This document shows, one piece after another, positions 48,756 to 56,951 of a DNA stretch of 64,000 bases. The stretch covers positions 62,001-126,000 of the forward strand of contig CAYSAJ010000001.1 in NCBI GenBank assembly GCA_964429005.1, in the 5' to 3' direction. Both the position numbers and the translations under genes were made by a program. Numbering within the stretch: the first letter of the stretch is position 1; the number at the start of each line of letters is the position of its first letter. The notes under the pieces were generated by a model. It saw only the letters and a list, made by a program, of their open reading frames with translations, searched no databases and was not told the DNA's origin. This stretch comes from JACRBE01 sp964429005 (GTDB lineage Bacteria > Chlamydiota > Chlamydiia > Chlamydiales > JACRBE01).

Positions 48756-49583
48756 TTAGAAAGAGAGCTTAATTGCTTCGTAGAGTTCTTTTTCGATATA
48801 AGCACTTCCCATCCGATTAAAAGGGCGATGCTCCCCATGGAAGTCTGAACCTCCTGAAACATGAAGGCCGAGGTTATGAGCCATGTTGACCCACCGGTTA
48901 TTCTCATCTTTGCCAAAATTCGCATAGTAGCATTCGAGACCATCGAAATCATGATTTTGAAGTATTTTTTTGATCCATTTTTTTTCTTTGATAAGATGAG
49001 GGTGAGCTAAGAAAGCTCTTCCCTTAGCCGCGTGGATGATTTCGATGGTTTCCTGAATTGAGAAATTTTGACCTCTTTCAAAGCAAGGAGCTTCGTCGCC
49101 GATCCATTCCTTAAAAGCTTCTTGCATCGACGTTACATAACCCTTTTTGATCAAGAGCCCCGCGATGTGTACCCTACCTACAATATGCTTTTTACTTTTA
49201 GTACCGTAAAGGTCTTCTTCCGAAATAAAAAGACCATGCCGTTTTAGATTCGCGATGATCATTCGATTTCTCTCAAGCCTTCTTTCAGCGTGCTGCTCAC
49301 AAAAATGTCTTAAAACAAAATTATGGGGGTCAAAGTCATACCCCAGAATATGTATACCAATGCCTTGATAAACAGTAGAAAATTCAACACCTGGAATCAA
49401 TTCAACATGGCATTTTTTTGCATGATTTGTGGTTTCAAGAGTGTAAGCGTCCACAGTATCATGATCAGTAATGGAAATGCCATAAAGTCCTAAATTTCGC
49501 GCCGTCTCGATGAGTTCGATGGGAGTCAAAGTGCCGTCAGAGCAAGTGGAATGAAGATGCAAATCAATTTTATTTTGGGGCAT
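48756..49583 (-). CDS. PHP-domain phosphoesterase (RNase AM/TrpH-like)
   Basis: A 275-residue metal-dependent phosphoesterase of the PHP family. It has DLHLHSTCSDG with H9 and H11, ITDHDTVDAY, IPGVEFS, HILGYDFD and the late AHPHLI and GGSDFHG metal-ligand motifs. YciV/RNase AM homologues of this size trim 5' ends of rRNAs or degrade pAp; the substrate cannot be decided here. ATG 49583 (MPQNK) overlaps the end of murB by 14 bp and is preferred to the in-frame start three codons upstream. All three minus-strand genes from nusB overlap. Confidence 0.92.
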   Translation of the reverse strand: MPQNKIDLHLHSTCSDGTLTPIELIETARNLGLYGISITDHDTVDAYTLETTNHAKKCHVELIPGVEFSTVYQGIGIHILGYDFDPHNFVLRHFCEQHAERRLERNRMIIANLKRHGLFISEEDLYGTKSKKHIVGRVHIAGLLIKKGYVTSMQEAFKEWIGDEAPCFERGQNFSIQETIEIIHAAKGRAFLAHPHLIKEKKWIKKILQNHDFDGLECYYANFGKDENNRWVNMAHNLGLHVSGGSDFHGEHRPFNRMGSAYIEKELYEAIKLSF

Positions 49584-50448
49584 AAGGCACAACTCTTATT
49601 TCTCTATGAAGCTCGATCCCATATTCTTTTTTCACTTTATCTTCAATTATTTCAACGAGTGTGAGGACATCACGAGCTGAAGCCCCTTTATCATTCACTA
49701 TAAAGTTACCATGTCGTGGAGAAACCATTGCCCCTCCCACTTTGTATCCTTTGAGCTGAAGATTCTCTATCATTTTACCGGCTGGGAGTTCAGGTGAAGG
49801 GTTTTTAAAGCAGCAGCCAATTGAGGGGACTTCATAAGGTTGAGTTTTTAAGCGATATTGTAAAATATCCTCCTGCCTTTTTTTTGCTGAAGAATCAACT
49901 TCCAGAGCAAAACGAGCAGAAATAATAAATCCTTTCATTTCTTGGAAAGATGAATAACGATATGAAAACTGGAGACTTTCTTTTGAGTACTCTTGTATGA
50001 CCCCATCGTCGCGCAAATAGGTCACACTGAGTAGGAAGTCTTTTGTCTCCATCCCCCCTGCCCCTGCATTCATATAAATAGCGCCTCCGACTGTTGCGGG
50101 AATCCCGCAAGCAAATTCAAGGCCCTTATATCCAGATCTTGCTGTCTGAATTCCTAGCAAAGCAAAAGAATATCCAGCTCCTACACTCCAAATATGGTCT
50201 TCTTGGTGTTTGAAAGAAAGTTTGTTGATAATGACAAGACCTTCATAACCTAAGTCATCAAAAAGAGTATTAGATCCCTTACCGATGATCAAATAAGAGA
50301 TGGAGTGCTCGCGTGCAAAGTGAAGAGCAAAAAGGAGATCATCCAAAGAAAAAGCTTCAATAAGATAGGCAGCAGGGCCGCCAATTTTAAAGGTGGAGTA
50401 AGACTTCAGAGGTACTTGCTGTTGAATCTGCGCTGGTGATGCATCCAT
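49570..50448 (-). CDS. murB: UDP-N-acetylenolpyruvoylglucosamine reductase
   Basis: A 292-residue FAD enzyme making UDP-MurNAc for peptidoglycan. It has STFKIGGPAAYLI (18-30), IGKGSNTLF, CGIPATVGGAIYMNAGAGG (114-132), YRYSSFQ and GNFIVN. It is the short type II form. The general-acid position, Ser in E. coli (GSFFKNP), is Cys212 here (GCCFKNP); the catalytic Glu near the C-terminus is present (E283 in HREIR). It overlaps nusB by 62 bp. Its presence fits the complete or near-complete peptidoglycan pathway of environmental chlamydiae. Confidence 0.94.
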   Translation of the reverse strand: MDASPAQIQQQVPLKSYSTFKIGGPAAYLIEAFSLDDLLFALHFAREHSISYLIIGKGSNTLFDDLGYEGLVIINKLSFKHQEDHIWSVGAGYSFALLGIQTARSGYKGLEFACGIPATVGGAIYMNAGAGGMETKDFLLSVTYLRDDGVIQEYSKESLQFSYRYSSFQEMKGFIISARFALEVDSSAKKRQEDILQYRLKTQPYEVPSIGCCFKNPSPELPAGKMIENLQLKGYKVGGAMVSPRHGNFIVNDKGASARDVLTLVEIIEDKVKKEYGIELHREIRVVPYAPK

Positions 50449-50839
50449 GATAGATTTGGTCGATTATGGCATTAACAAACTTCGAAGATTCCATGTTGCC
50501 GAATTTTTTGCAAAGTCTTATTGCTTCTGAAATCGCAATAGAAACATCTAGCTCTTTTTTCCAAATTTCATAGACTGCAAGCCGAATGACACTTTTCTCC
50601 AAAAGAGAGATTCTTTCGAAATCATATTCTTTGCTAATGGTACGAATCATTTCATCAATGTCAGTAAGGCTAGATTCGATCTTTCTGGCTTCTTCAAGAG
50701 CTAGGTGCACATTTCTTCGAGATATTTTAAGCTCGCTCATAATGAGTGGTGTTGGATCATCAGATAGATCTTCAGACACATCATGAGCAAACAAAATGAG
50801 TAAAATGATTTCTCGATGTTTTTGGATAGGTAGTTCCAT
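50387..50839 (-). CDS. nusB: Transcription antitermination factor NusB
   Basis: A 150-residue all-helical RNA-binding protein that with NusE (S10) binds boxA of rRNA transcripts. It has HREIILLILFAHDV near the start, RISLLEKSVIRLAVYEIW (about 94-111), VSIAISEAIRLCKKFG (about 117-132) and KFVNAIID near the end, all NusB landmarks. The frame is open to 51001, but that extension is a hydrophobic artefact lying under the divergent exonuclease gene; ATG 50839 (MELPIQKHRE) matches the family start. The 3' end overlaps murB by 62 bp. Confidence 0.93.
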   Translation of the reverse strand: MELPIQKHREIILLILFAHDVSEDLSDDPTPLIMSELKISRRNVHLALEEARKIESSLTDIDEMIRTISKEYDFERISLLEKSVIRLAVYEIWKKELDVSIAISEAIRLCKKFGNMESSKFVNAIIDQIYHGCITSADSTASTSEVLLHL

Positions 50840-50969
50840 AATTTCCCTTAAGCTGGCAAATATCATACAAAAAAAAGTAAAAAAAAACAGCAAAGAATAT
50901 CCTAATCTTTTATTTTGAAAAGATAAGAACCATAAGAAAAAATTCAATACACCACAAAAAAATGAGACT

Positions 50970-51557
50970 ATGCTAGGAATTTTTTTAGATACTGAAACCA
51001 ACGGCCTTGATTTTAAAGCCCACCGAATCCTTGAAATAGCTTTTAAAATTATCGATTTAAAGAGAGGAAATGAAGTCGCCTCCTATCAAAGCGTATTATT
51101 CCAACCCATAGAAGTTTGGGAGAAAAGTGATAAAATATCTTTGAAGGTGAACGGAATCGAATGGGAAACCGTTCAACAAGGAATTCCAGAATCAAACGCT
51201 AGCGCTGACATCATTCAAATTTTTAATTCCCATCAAATTCGAAGAGGTCGAGCTGTCTTTATTTGCCAAAACCCCTCTTTTGACCGCTCTTTTTTTACAC
51301 AACTTGTTCATCCCGATATCCAAGAAAAATATGAGTGGCCCTATCACTGGCTCGATCTTGCATCAATGCACTGGTCTCTCGCCATTTACCATCATAGAGA
51401 AAAAAAATGCCCTCTACCCTGGGAAATAGGCCTTTCAAAAGATCGTATTGCCTCTTTTTATAAAATCAAACCTGAGGCTCGTCCTCACCGCGCTATGAAT
51501 GGAGTAGACCATCTTATTGCCTGCTATGAAAAGATTGTAGGCTTCCAGCTAAGCTGA
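50970..51557 (+). CDS. DnaQ-like DEDDh 3'-5' exonuclease
   Basis: A 195-residue nuclease-fold protein. ExoI motif FLDTETNGLDF supplies D7 and E9, ExoII is ICQNPSFDRSFF (about 106-117) and ExoIII PHRAMNGVDH (about 173-182) with the His-Asp pair, so the DEDDh set is complete. Such stand-alone domains act as proofreading subunits or as oligoribonuclease/RNase T-like enzymes. The extra VNGIEWETVQQGIPES pattern in the middle matches DnaQ-type. It is divergent from nusB across 130 bp. Confidence 0.88.
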   Translation: MLGIFLDTETNGLDFKAHRILEIAFKIIDLKRGNEVASYQSVLFQPIEVWEKSDKISLKVNGIEWETVQQGIPESNASADIIQIFNSHQIRRGRAVFICQNPSFDRSFFTQLVHPDIQEKYEWPYHWLDLASMHWSLAIYHHREKKCPLPWEIGLSKDRIASFYKIKPEARPHRAMNGVDHLIACYEKIVGFQLS

Positions 51558-51615
51558 TTTTCTTATTGATAGATAAAGAGAATTATCATAGATCAAAGGC
51601 AAGGCTTCATGGGGG

Positions 51616-53673
51616 ATGGCTTTGCGTTTTGTTGATAAGTTGCGCTCATTAAAATATCGGCGTTTTCAAGTTGATATTCTCACTATACTACTTTGCCTTC
51701 TTTTTCTCTCTTCCACTTGGATCATTCTTTACACTTATAATCGTCAAAAAGAGGCGATGCTAGATGTTGCGAAATCGACAATCGCAAGAGTTTCTTCCAT
51801 TATTAATGAGCAAGTCAATGATCTATCTCAGATGGTCGCACAATTTCCCGCTATTTCTTCAGGGTTCTTTTACAGCGAAAACCCACTGAAAACTGGAGAC
51901 CCAGACCTTATATTGTTTTTCCTCTCATCGATAAAATATCATCCCGAGCTTTATGCAATTTACACAGCTGACATGAGTGGAAATTTTATTGGGGCTTTCA
52001 ACCTTCGTCTTATGAGCCAACGTAGTTTGGTCAGTGATCCAAGCACTCCTCTTCCACCCAATGCCCTCTTTTGTGTCCTCACCCAAACACCTCAAGGCAA
52101 AGAGTGTAGGCAATATAAAGATCAAGATTTCAAGACAGTTTCTTCTGAATGCTACCAAAAACTTAGTTTTCAGCCGAGAATTCGGCCGTGGTTTCAGCTT
52201 GCTTTGCAATCAAAAACACAATCCCTTGTTTGGTCAGATATTTATCAATTTCTTTCCTCTGATGATGTAGGACTCACCGCCTCCAAACTGGTTACAATGA
52301 ACGGAACACCCACCGCGATTGTAGCCGCTGATGTCACTACGTCTTACTTATCCAATTTTATTTCTAATCTTCCTGTCGGAAAAACAGGAAAAGCGTTTCT
52401 CATCAGGGGAAATAATGAAATCTTACTTCCTCCAGAGCAAACCAATGATCAGGCATTAATCGAAAAAATTCTTAAAAAACTTGAAACGCAAAAAGGAAGC
52501 CTTGCTGAGGTCATTTTAGATGTTGATGACGAAACATATTTAGTGGCTCTGCACGATCTTTCATTCAATTTAGAGCGAGGATGGAAATTTATCGTTTATG
52601 CTCCCTTAGTAGACTTTTATGGGGATATGATCCGCATCCAAAGAAACGCCTTTATTATTTCCTTAATTATCTTAGCCTTCGCTTCTTTATTAGCTTACTA
52701 TTTTTCTAAGAAAATTTCTGTACCGATCATTGTCTTATCTGAGCAAGTGGACCGGATACGTCAGCTCGATTTTACAATAGAGACAAAGATTCAGTCCAAC
52801 ATCAAAGAAATCGCCCAGATGTCTAACTCAATTCAATCTCTGCGCACTGCCGTCCTAGGATTTTCTCGCTATGTGCCGAAAACCATCGTGATGCAGCTCA
52901 TGAAGACACAAAAGGAAATTGAGCTCGGTGGATCTAAGAAAAACTTGACCATGATGTTTTCCGATATTAAGGACTTCACTCATATATCAGAAAAGACTCC
53001 CACTGATGAGCTGATGGCTATGCTTGCTGTCTATTTCAGAGGTATTTCAGACATTATCCTTGCCCATGAGGGAACTATTGATAAATATATTGGGGACTCT
53101 GTCATGTCTTTTTGGGGAGCCCCGCTAGCTCAGCCCAACCACACTCAACTCTGCGCAGTAGCTGCGATTCACTGCAAAAAGTTTATTGATGAGTTCAATG
53201 AAGAGCAGCTAAGAAAAAATGCTCCTTGCTTTTACACACGGATCGGGATTCAATCGGGTGATGTGATCGTAGGGAACATTGGTACTGAAGAGAGAATGAA
53301 TTATACTGTGATTGGCGACGCAGTCAATACAGCTTCTCGCCTGCAAAACCTCAATAAAGTTTACCATACATCGATTTTAGTTTCTGAAAGCGTCGCTAAA
53401 ACACTATCTGATGATTTTTATTTACGACCTGTTGATATGGCTACACTGAAAGGCAAGGATGACAAAATCTATGTTTATGAACTTCTAGACAGCAAAAAAA
53501 GCCCACTATTTCACAGCGAATCTCATTACTACGAAACCCTGTTGCAGGATTATGAGAAAGCTCATGATGCCTATAAAAATCAAAATAAAGCCTTAGCTAA
53601 AGAGCTTTTTGTGGCTCTTCAACGCAAATATCCTAAAGATGAACTGATTGGATATTTTCTCACCTCTCTTTAA
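51616..53673 (+). CDS. Class III adenylate-cyclase-like receptor with Cache-type sensor
   Basis: A 685-residue membrane receptor. TM1 is at about 20-40, followed by an extracytoplasmic sensor of about 300 residues with a Cache-like RIRPWFQLALQSK region. TM2 is at about 345-367, a HAMP-like linker at about 368-420, a class III cyclase domain at about 440-630 and a TPR-like tail. Metal ligands D450 (MFSDIKDF) and D494 (IGDSVMSFWG) are present, as are adenine-selecting K490 and D568, and transition-state N571 and R575. It should therefore make cAMP in response to an outside signal. No cAMP-binding partner is in the window. Confidence 0.93.
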   Translation: MALRFVDKLRSLKYRRFQVDILTILLCLLFLSSTWIILYTYNRQKEAMLDVAKSTIARVSSIINEQVNDLSQMVAQFPAISSGFFYSENPLKTGDPDLILFFLSSIKYHPELYAIYTADMSGNFIGAFNLRLMSQRSLVSDPSTPLPPNALFCVLTQTPQGKECRQYKDQDFKTVSSECYQKLSFQPRIRPWFQLALQSKTQSLVWSDIYQFLSSDDVGLTASKLVTMNGTPTAIVAADVTTSYLSNFISNLPVGKTGKAFLIRGNNEILLPPEQTNDQALIEKILKKLETQKGSLAEVILDVDDETYLVALHDLSFNLERGWKFIVYAPLVDFYGDMIRIQRNAFIISLIILAFASLLAYYFSKKISVPIIVLSEQVDRIRQLDFTIETKIQSNIKEIAQMSNSIQSLRTAVLGFSRYVPKTIVMQLMKTQKEIELGGSKKNLTMMFSDIKDFTHISEKTPTDELMAMLAVYFRGISDIILAHEGTIDKYIGDSVMSFWGAPLAQPNHTQLCAVAAIHCKKFIDEFNEEQLRKNAPCFYTRIGIQSGDVIVGNIGTEERMNYTVIGDAVNTASRLQNLNKVYHTSILVSESVAKTLSDDFYLRPVDMATLKGKDDKIYVYELLDSKKSPLFHSESHYYETLLQDYEKAHDAYKNQNKALAKELFVALQRKYPKDELIGYFLTSL

Positions 53674-53676
53674 AAG

Positions 53677-55065
53677 CTATAATTTACCTTTAGTCCAACG
53701 AGCCCAATAAGGCTTCCATCGATCTTTTGTTTTATGAAGGAGAATAGGTATGAGCAAAATCGGAACCCCCATATAAAAAGAGGGTCGTAAATCAGGGCTA
53801 TATATAATCACAACAAGGCAGAGTACCTGTGCCCATATTGCAAAATAGGTAATGTAGGGATAGCCCCAGATTTTATACTTTAAAGGGGATCCTTCCCCTC
53901 GTTTTTTTCGAAATATAAGCTGAGACCAGCAAATAGAGATCCAGGCGATAGACCCACAAAATCCCGACAAGGCTAAGAAGTTCTCATACACCTTTTTAGA
54001 CGGAAAGAAATAGGCTACAAGCATGATGAGCCAAACAACGATAAAGGTAAAAATCGTAGCGTGATTTGGAGTCCCTCTATGACTGATCTTATCCAGCTTT
54101 TTGGGACTTAGGCCTAAAGCTGACATGGCATGCAACGTTCTTGAGGCGGCATAAAGGCCACTATTGGCGCAAGAGAGTACCCCTGCTACAATTAAGAAGG
54201 TGAAGATGTGACCGATATTTTTGAATCCATAACTTTGAAGCGCAATCGCAAAGACACTTCCCTCTAACGTTGCATTCTTCCATGGAAATATCAGAGCTAA
54301 AACGAAGATGGGAAGAACATATAAGGCGGTAATTGTTCCTGCGATCCCCTCCATCGCATGAGCCACATCTTTTCTAGGTTTATGGGATTCCGAAGCGCTA
54401 AGGCCGATGATCTCTGTCCCTTGGAAATTCAGGAGCAATATGATCATATTAATGAAGAAAACGGCAAATCCTTTTGGAAACATTCCACCTTCATCGATGA
54501 GATATTTTGTTCCAACAATCTCCCCAGACTGGTTTCCTACAATCCCAAAGAAAATCAATAAACCTAAAACAGTGAATCCTATGAAAAGAGCCATATGGGT
54601 AAATGTAAGCCAAAAAGCGGTGTCTGCAAAAATTTTGACCCTACAAATGTTAATGAGCATAATGAGGATCGCAAAAATCGTTGCCCACATGTAGACAGGG
54701 ATCCCTGGGAAATAGTCTTGCATAAGGAGTCCTCCTGCAATACATTCTGTGGGAATATAGATCACCCAGTTTGCCCAATAAGCCCAGCCTACACCACAAG
54801 CCCAGCTCGGAGAAATGTACTCTTTAGCATATCCGACAAAAGAATGGTGGCTTGGATCTTCATGAGCGGCGAGCTCTGTCATACATTCCATGGTCAAAAA
54901 GCTGATGAGTCCACCAAAGATAAAAGCTAAAAAAGCAAACGGGCCAATTTGGCTTAAGATATAACCATTCCCTAGAAAGTAGGTAGAACTAATAGTTCCA
55001 CCGACAGAAATGGCGATGATGTGCCTAAAATGTAGAACTCTTTGAAAAAAATGCTTCTTATTCAT
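53677..55065 (-). CDS. APC-family amino acid permease
   Basis: A 462-residue, roughly 12-helix transporter. The N-terminal IIAISVGGTISSTYFLGNG (about residues 14-32) is the unwound TM1 substrate motif. NFQGTEIIGLSASESHKPRKDV and CANSGLYAASRTLHAMS (each in the middle third) mark the amino acid-polyamine-organocation superfamily close to LysP/GabP types. ATG 55065 is chosen; a TTG 36 bp upstream is also in frame. It probably imports a host amino acid; the exact substrate is not readable. It is convergent to the cyclase gene, with 3 bp between their stops. Confidence 0.9.
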   Translation of the reverse strand: MNKKHFFQRVLHFRHIIAISVGGTISSTYFLGNGYILSQIGPFAFLAFIFGGLISFLTMECMTELAAHEDPSHHSFVGYAKEYISPSWACGVGWAYWANWVIYIPTECIAGGLLMQDYFPGIPVYMWATIFAILIMLINICRVKIFADTAFWLTFTHMALFIGFTVLGLLIFFGIVGNQSGEIVGTKYLIDEGGMFPKGFAVFFINMIILLLNFQGTEIIGLSASESHKPRKDVAHAMEGIAGTITALYVLPIFVLALIFPWKNATLEGSVFAIALQSYGFKNIGHIFTFLIVAGVLSCANSGLYAASRTLHAMSALGLSPKKLDKISHRGTPNHATIFTFIVVWLIMLVAYFFPSKKVYENFLALSGFCGSIAWISICWSQLIFRKKRGEGSPLKYKIWGYPYITYFAIWAQVLCLVVIIYSPDLRPSFYMGVPILLIPILLHKTKDRWKPYWARWTKGKL

Positions 55066-55109
55066 ATTTATTGAAATACGATTTTTTTCAATGTTAGGCA
55101 AGAAAAGCT

Positions 55110-55541
55110 TTATCTATGAAGGCTTGAGAGTCCATCCTCTTGCACTCTGCCAGAATAATAGAGCCATCTTCCCTCTTCTTTCTTAAAAATGCTATGCTCG
55201 ATAAAAGAAGCATCTTGTTTTTGCACTTTCAAAATGGCGACAAAAGTAACTTCTGCGGTGTTTTCTTCTTCTTTTTCAAAGAGGATTTTGAGATCAAAAA
55301 AGCTCGTTTGGTTTACAAAGCTCAGCAGCTCTTTTTTCCACTTCCTTGTATCCTTTTCATAATGGGAATTGTCGGGATGGGTCGTCTTGATAATATAATC
55401 TAAAAGCCCAAGAGCATAGGCACTGTAGCGGGATCTCATGAGCTGCACTGCATGCTCTGGTAGCGCCCCTTCATGAAAAGGCTGGCAGCAATCGCTATAG
55501 GTTTTGCCACTTTTGCAAGGGCAAGAATGGGGTTTTTTCAT
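55110..55541 (-). CDS. YchJ family SEC-C motif protein
   Basis: A 143-residue protein with an N-terminal SEC-C zinc motif CPCKSGKTYSDCC (residues 7-19), followed by the YchJ core LMRSRYSAYALGLLDYIIKTTHPD (about 34-57, in parts) and a cystatin-like NTF2-fold C-terminal region ending HSIFKKEEGRWLYYSGR. Function unknown; such proteins are accessory zinc proteins in many bacteria. It lies upstream of, and on the same strand as, the amino acid permease. Confidence 0.9.
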   Translation of the reverse strand: MKKPHSCPCKSGKTYSDCCQPFHEGALPEHAVQLMRSRYSAYALGLLDYIIKTTHPDNSHYEKDTRKWKKELLSFVNQTSFFDLKILFEKEEENTAEVTFVAILKVQKQDASFIEHSIFKKEEGRWLYYSGRVQEDGLSSLHR

Positions 55542-55669
55542 AAGGTAGCTCCATGAATAAAAAAGGGGAACTATAGCATCTCAACAAACAAAAATCTTTA
55601 AAAAAAGAAGAGGATGAAAAAAACCAACAAAAACATAATAAAAATATTTTTAATATAAAAACAAAATCC

Positions 55670-55702
55670 AATTCCCTTTAAAATCGGAGCCAACAGGGAA
55701 TT
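55670..55702 (+). promoter_or_regulatory. Inverted repeat covering the ribosome binding site of the 153-residue gene
   Basis: AATTCCC (55670-55676) is the exact complement of GGGAATT (55696-55702). The right arm overlaps the only Shine-Dalgarno-like AGGGA before ATG 55707, so pairing would mask it. Short stem; regulatory role speculative. Confidence 0.35.
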
Positions 55703-55706
55703 TTTA

Positions 55707-56168
55707 ATGAATTTTGTAGGCAATTCAATAATCTATGCTTATAGGCAATCAGAGAAGGCTCTTGAAAACCATTACTTTTACCAAACCGTCCACAAACCCT
55801 TTTTTGAGGCTTATGGCCTCTGCAAGGCTAGCAATCTCCTCTTTCAAGGGGGCATTCTTTTAGCCCATGCCGTATTCACTTCCGTTGACCTTATAGAGGG
55901 GATCGCAAGGGCTGCTTTGGCGCCTATTGCTGCCTTAGGCCTTCTTAGCAAAAACCCCTCATACCAAGACTTTTACAACAGAAAATTTCACCCTTTTGGA
56001 GTCTTATTTGCCTTCATAGCGATCACTACACTAGCCTTAGCTGTCATTACGGCGCTGGTAGCTGCTCTTTGCGGGGTTGTTATAGGGGTCAGCCCCCTTC
56101 TGCTTATTATTCAATGTGGGTTTGAGGCAGGCAAAAAGCTGTTCATAGCCCTAACCACTCAAAATTAA
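55707..56168 (+). CDS. Small membrane protein, ARAALxPIAAL family, copy 1
   Basis: A 153-residue protein with two hydrophobic zones (about 47-78 and 95-140). The shared family core is LIEGIARAALAPIAALGLL (about 64-82), followed by a Phe-rich spacer FYNRKFHPFG, then the second long hydrophobic zone. This core recurs almost unchanged in the next two genes. It lacks the poly-Cys segment of copies 2 and 3. No signal peptide is evident. A bilobed hydrophobic layout in a chlamydia suggests an inclusion-membrane (Inc) type protein, unproven. Confidence 0.72.
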   Translation: MNFVGNSIIYAYRQSEKALENHYFYQTVHKPFFEAYGLCKASNLLFQGGILLAHAVFTSVDLIEGIARAALAPIAALGLLSKNPSYQDFYNRKFHPFGVLFAFIAITTLALAVITALVAALCGVVIGVSPLLLIIQCGFEAGKKLFIALTTQN

Positions 56169-56200
56169 ATAATAAAGATTTTTTTAAGCTTTGTTAAGAC

Positions 56201-56229
56201 TTGTTAAAGATTTAATGATAAGATATAAT
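56201..56229 (+). promoter_or_regulatory. Promoter of copy 2
   Basis: TTGTTA (56201-56206) and a perfect TATAAT (56224-56229) with an exact 17 bp spacer, about 30 bp before ATG 56259. Confidence 0.7.
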
Positions 56230-56258
56230 TTAAACCAAACGCAACAAATAGGTTTTTT

Positions 56259-56675
56259 ATGAGTACTGCAACAAATCCAGCTGTACAATTACTCGACCAG
56301 TATCAGGCTATAGGAGCAATTTCTAATCAAAATACATTTATTATCAAAGGAACGAACTTTCTTCTTGGTAGAGCAGGGATATTAGAGTCTCAAACAAAAA
56401 CAGCGTATGCTGTGAAAGTAATCTGCACGATTCTCACTGCTCCCTTTGCATTTGTTGAAGAAGTAGCGCGTGCGGCACTTTCTCCTATTGCTGCTTTGTT
56501 CTTATTCATGAAAAATGATAGATTGAATACCATTCTTTTTAACAACTTTTTTGCCCAAGCAATTACGGTTTTGGGGGTTATTGCATTTCCTACTCTAAGT
56601 GCCCTTTTGCTTGTTGCTACAACTGTTAGTTGCTGCTTCTGCTGTTGCTGTTGCTGCGGTGCCGGTTCTAAATAA
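56259..56675 (+). CDS. Small membrane protein, ARAALxPIAAL family, copy 2 (shortened tail)
   Basis: A 138-residue paralogue: polar N-terminus (1-45), hydrophobic zone with the core VEEVARAALSPIAALFLFM (about 67-85), spacer FNNFFAQA, then a second hydrophobic zone (about 100-122) running into a poly-Cys segment CCFCCCCCCG (about 125-134). Translation stops at TAA 56673-56675, but the same frame continues for 17 more codons (LEVLSRAAAPQGSPGAL) that resemble the tail of copy 3. This points to loss of the tail by a new stop codon. It has its own strong promoter and terminator. Confidence 0.75.
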   Translation: MSTATNPAVQLLDQYQAIGAISNQNTFIIKGTNFLLGRAGILESQTKTAYAVKVICTILTAPFAFVEEVARAALSPIAALFLFMKNDRLNTILFNNFFAQAITVLGVIAFPTLSALLLVATTVSCCFCCCCCCGAGSK

Positions 56676-56796
56676 TTAGAAGTGTTATCAAGAGCTGCTG
56701 CACCACAAGGTAGTCCAGGAGCGCTCTAGTAGTTTGTACACCAAGCAAGCACATCCAAAATAAGGGTATACCCATTCGTATACAAAGTTTTATCAC

Positions 56797-56822
56797 AAAA
56801 GGAGCGCCTCAGCGTTCCTTTT
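56797..56822 (+). terminator. Intrinsic terminator of copy 2
   Basis: AAAAGGAGCGC (56797-56807) pairs with GCGTTCCTTTT (56812-56822), 11 pairs with one G-U, the right arm ending in the U tract. It is part of a 43 bp block repeated after copy 3. Confidence 0.8.
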
Positions 56823-56894
56823 ACATTTAAAAAAGCAAAATTGTAAAATTATTTATTTAAAAACTTGAAAATATAACTTTCTTCTTTGATTTAT

Positions 56895-56924
56895 TTGTTT
56901 TAAAATTAACATTTGAATTATAAT
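56895..56924 (+). promoter_or_regulatory. Promoter of copy 3
   Basis: TTGTTT (56895-56900) and TATAAT (56919-56924) with an 18 bp spacer. The -10 box lies inside the possible TTG-started extension of the gene, which argues for the downstream ATG at 56952. Confidence 0.6.
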
Positions 56925-56951
56925 ATATTCAAAATTAAAACAGAATTTGTT

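Noticed and set aside
50840..51001. Hydrophobic N-terminal extension of nusB
   Set aside because: NusB is cytosolic and its family start is at 50839; the extension runs under the divergent exonuclease gene and promoters.
54407..54694. Plus-strand open frames inside the amino acid permease gene
   Set aside because: Antisense shadows of a conserved membrane protein with no independent support.
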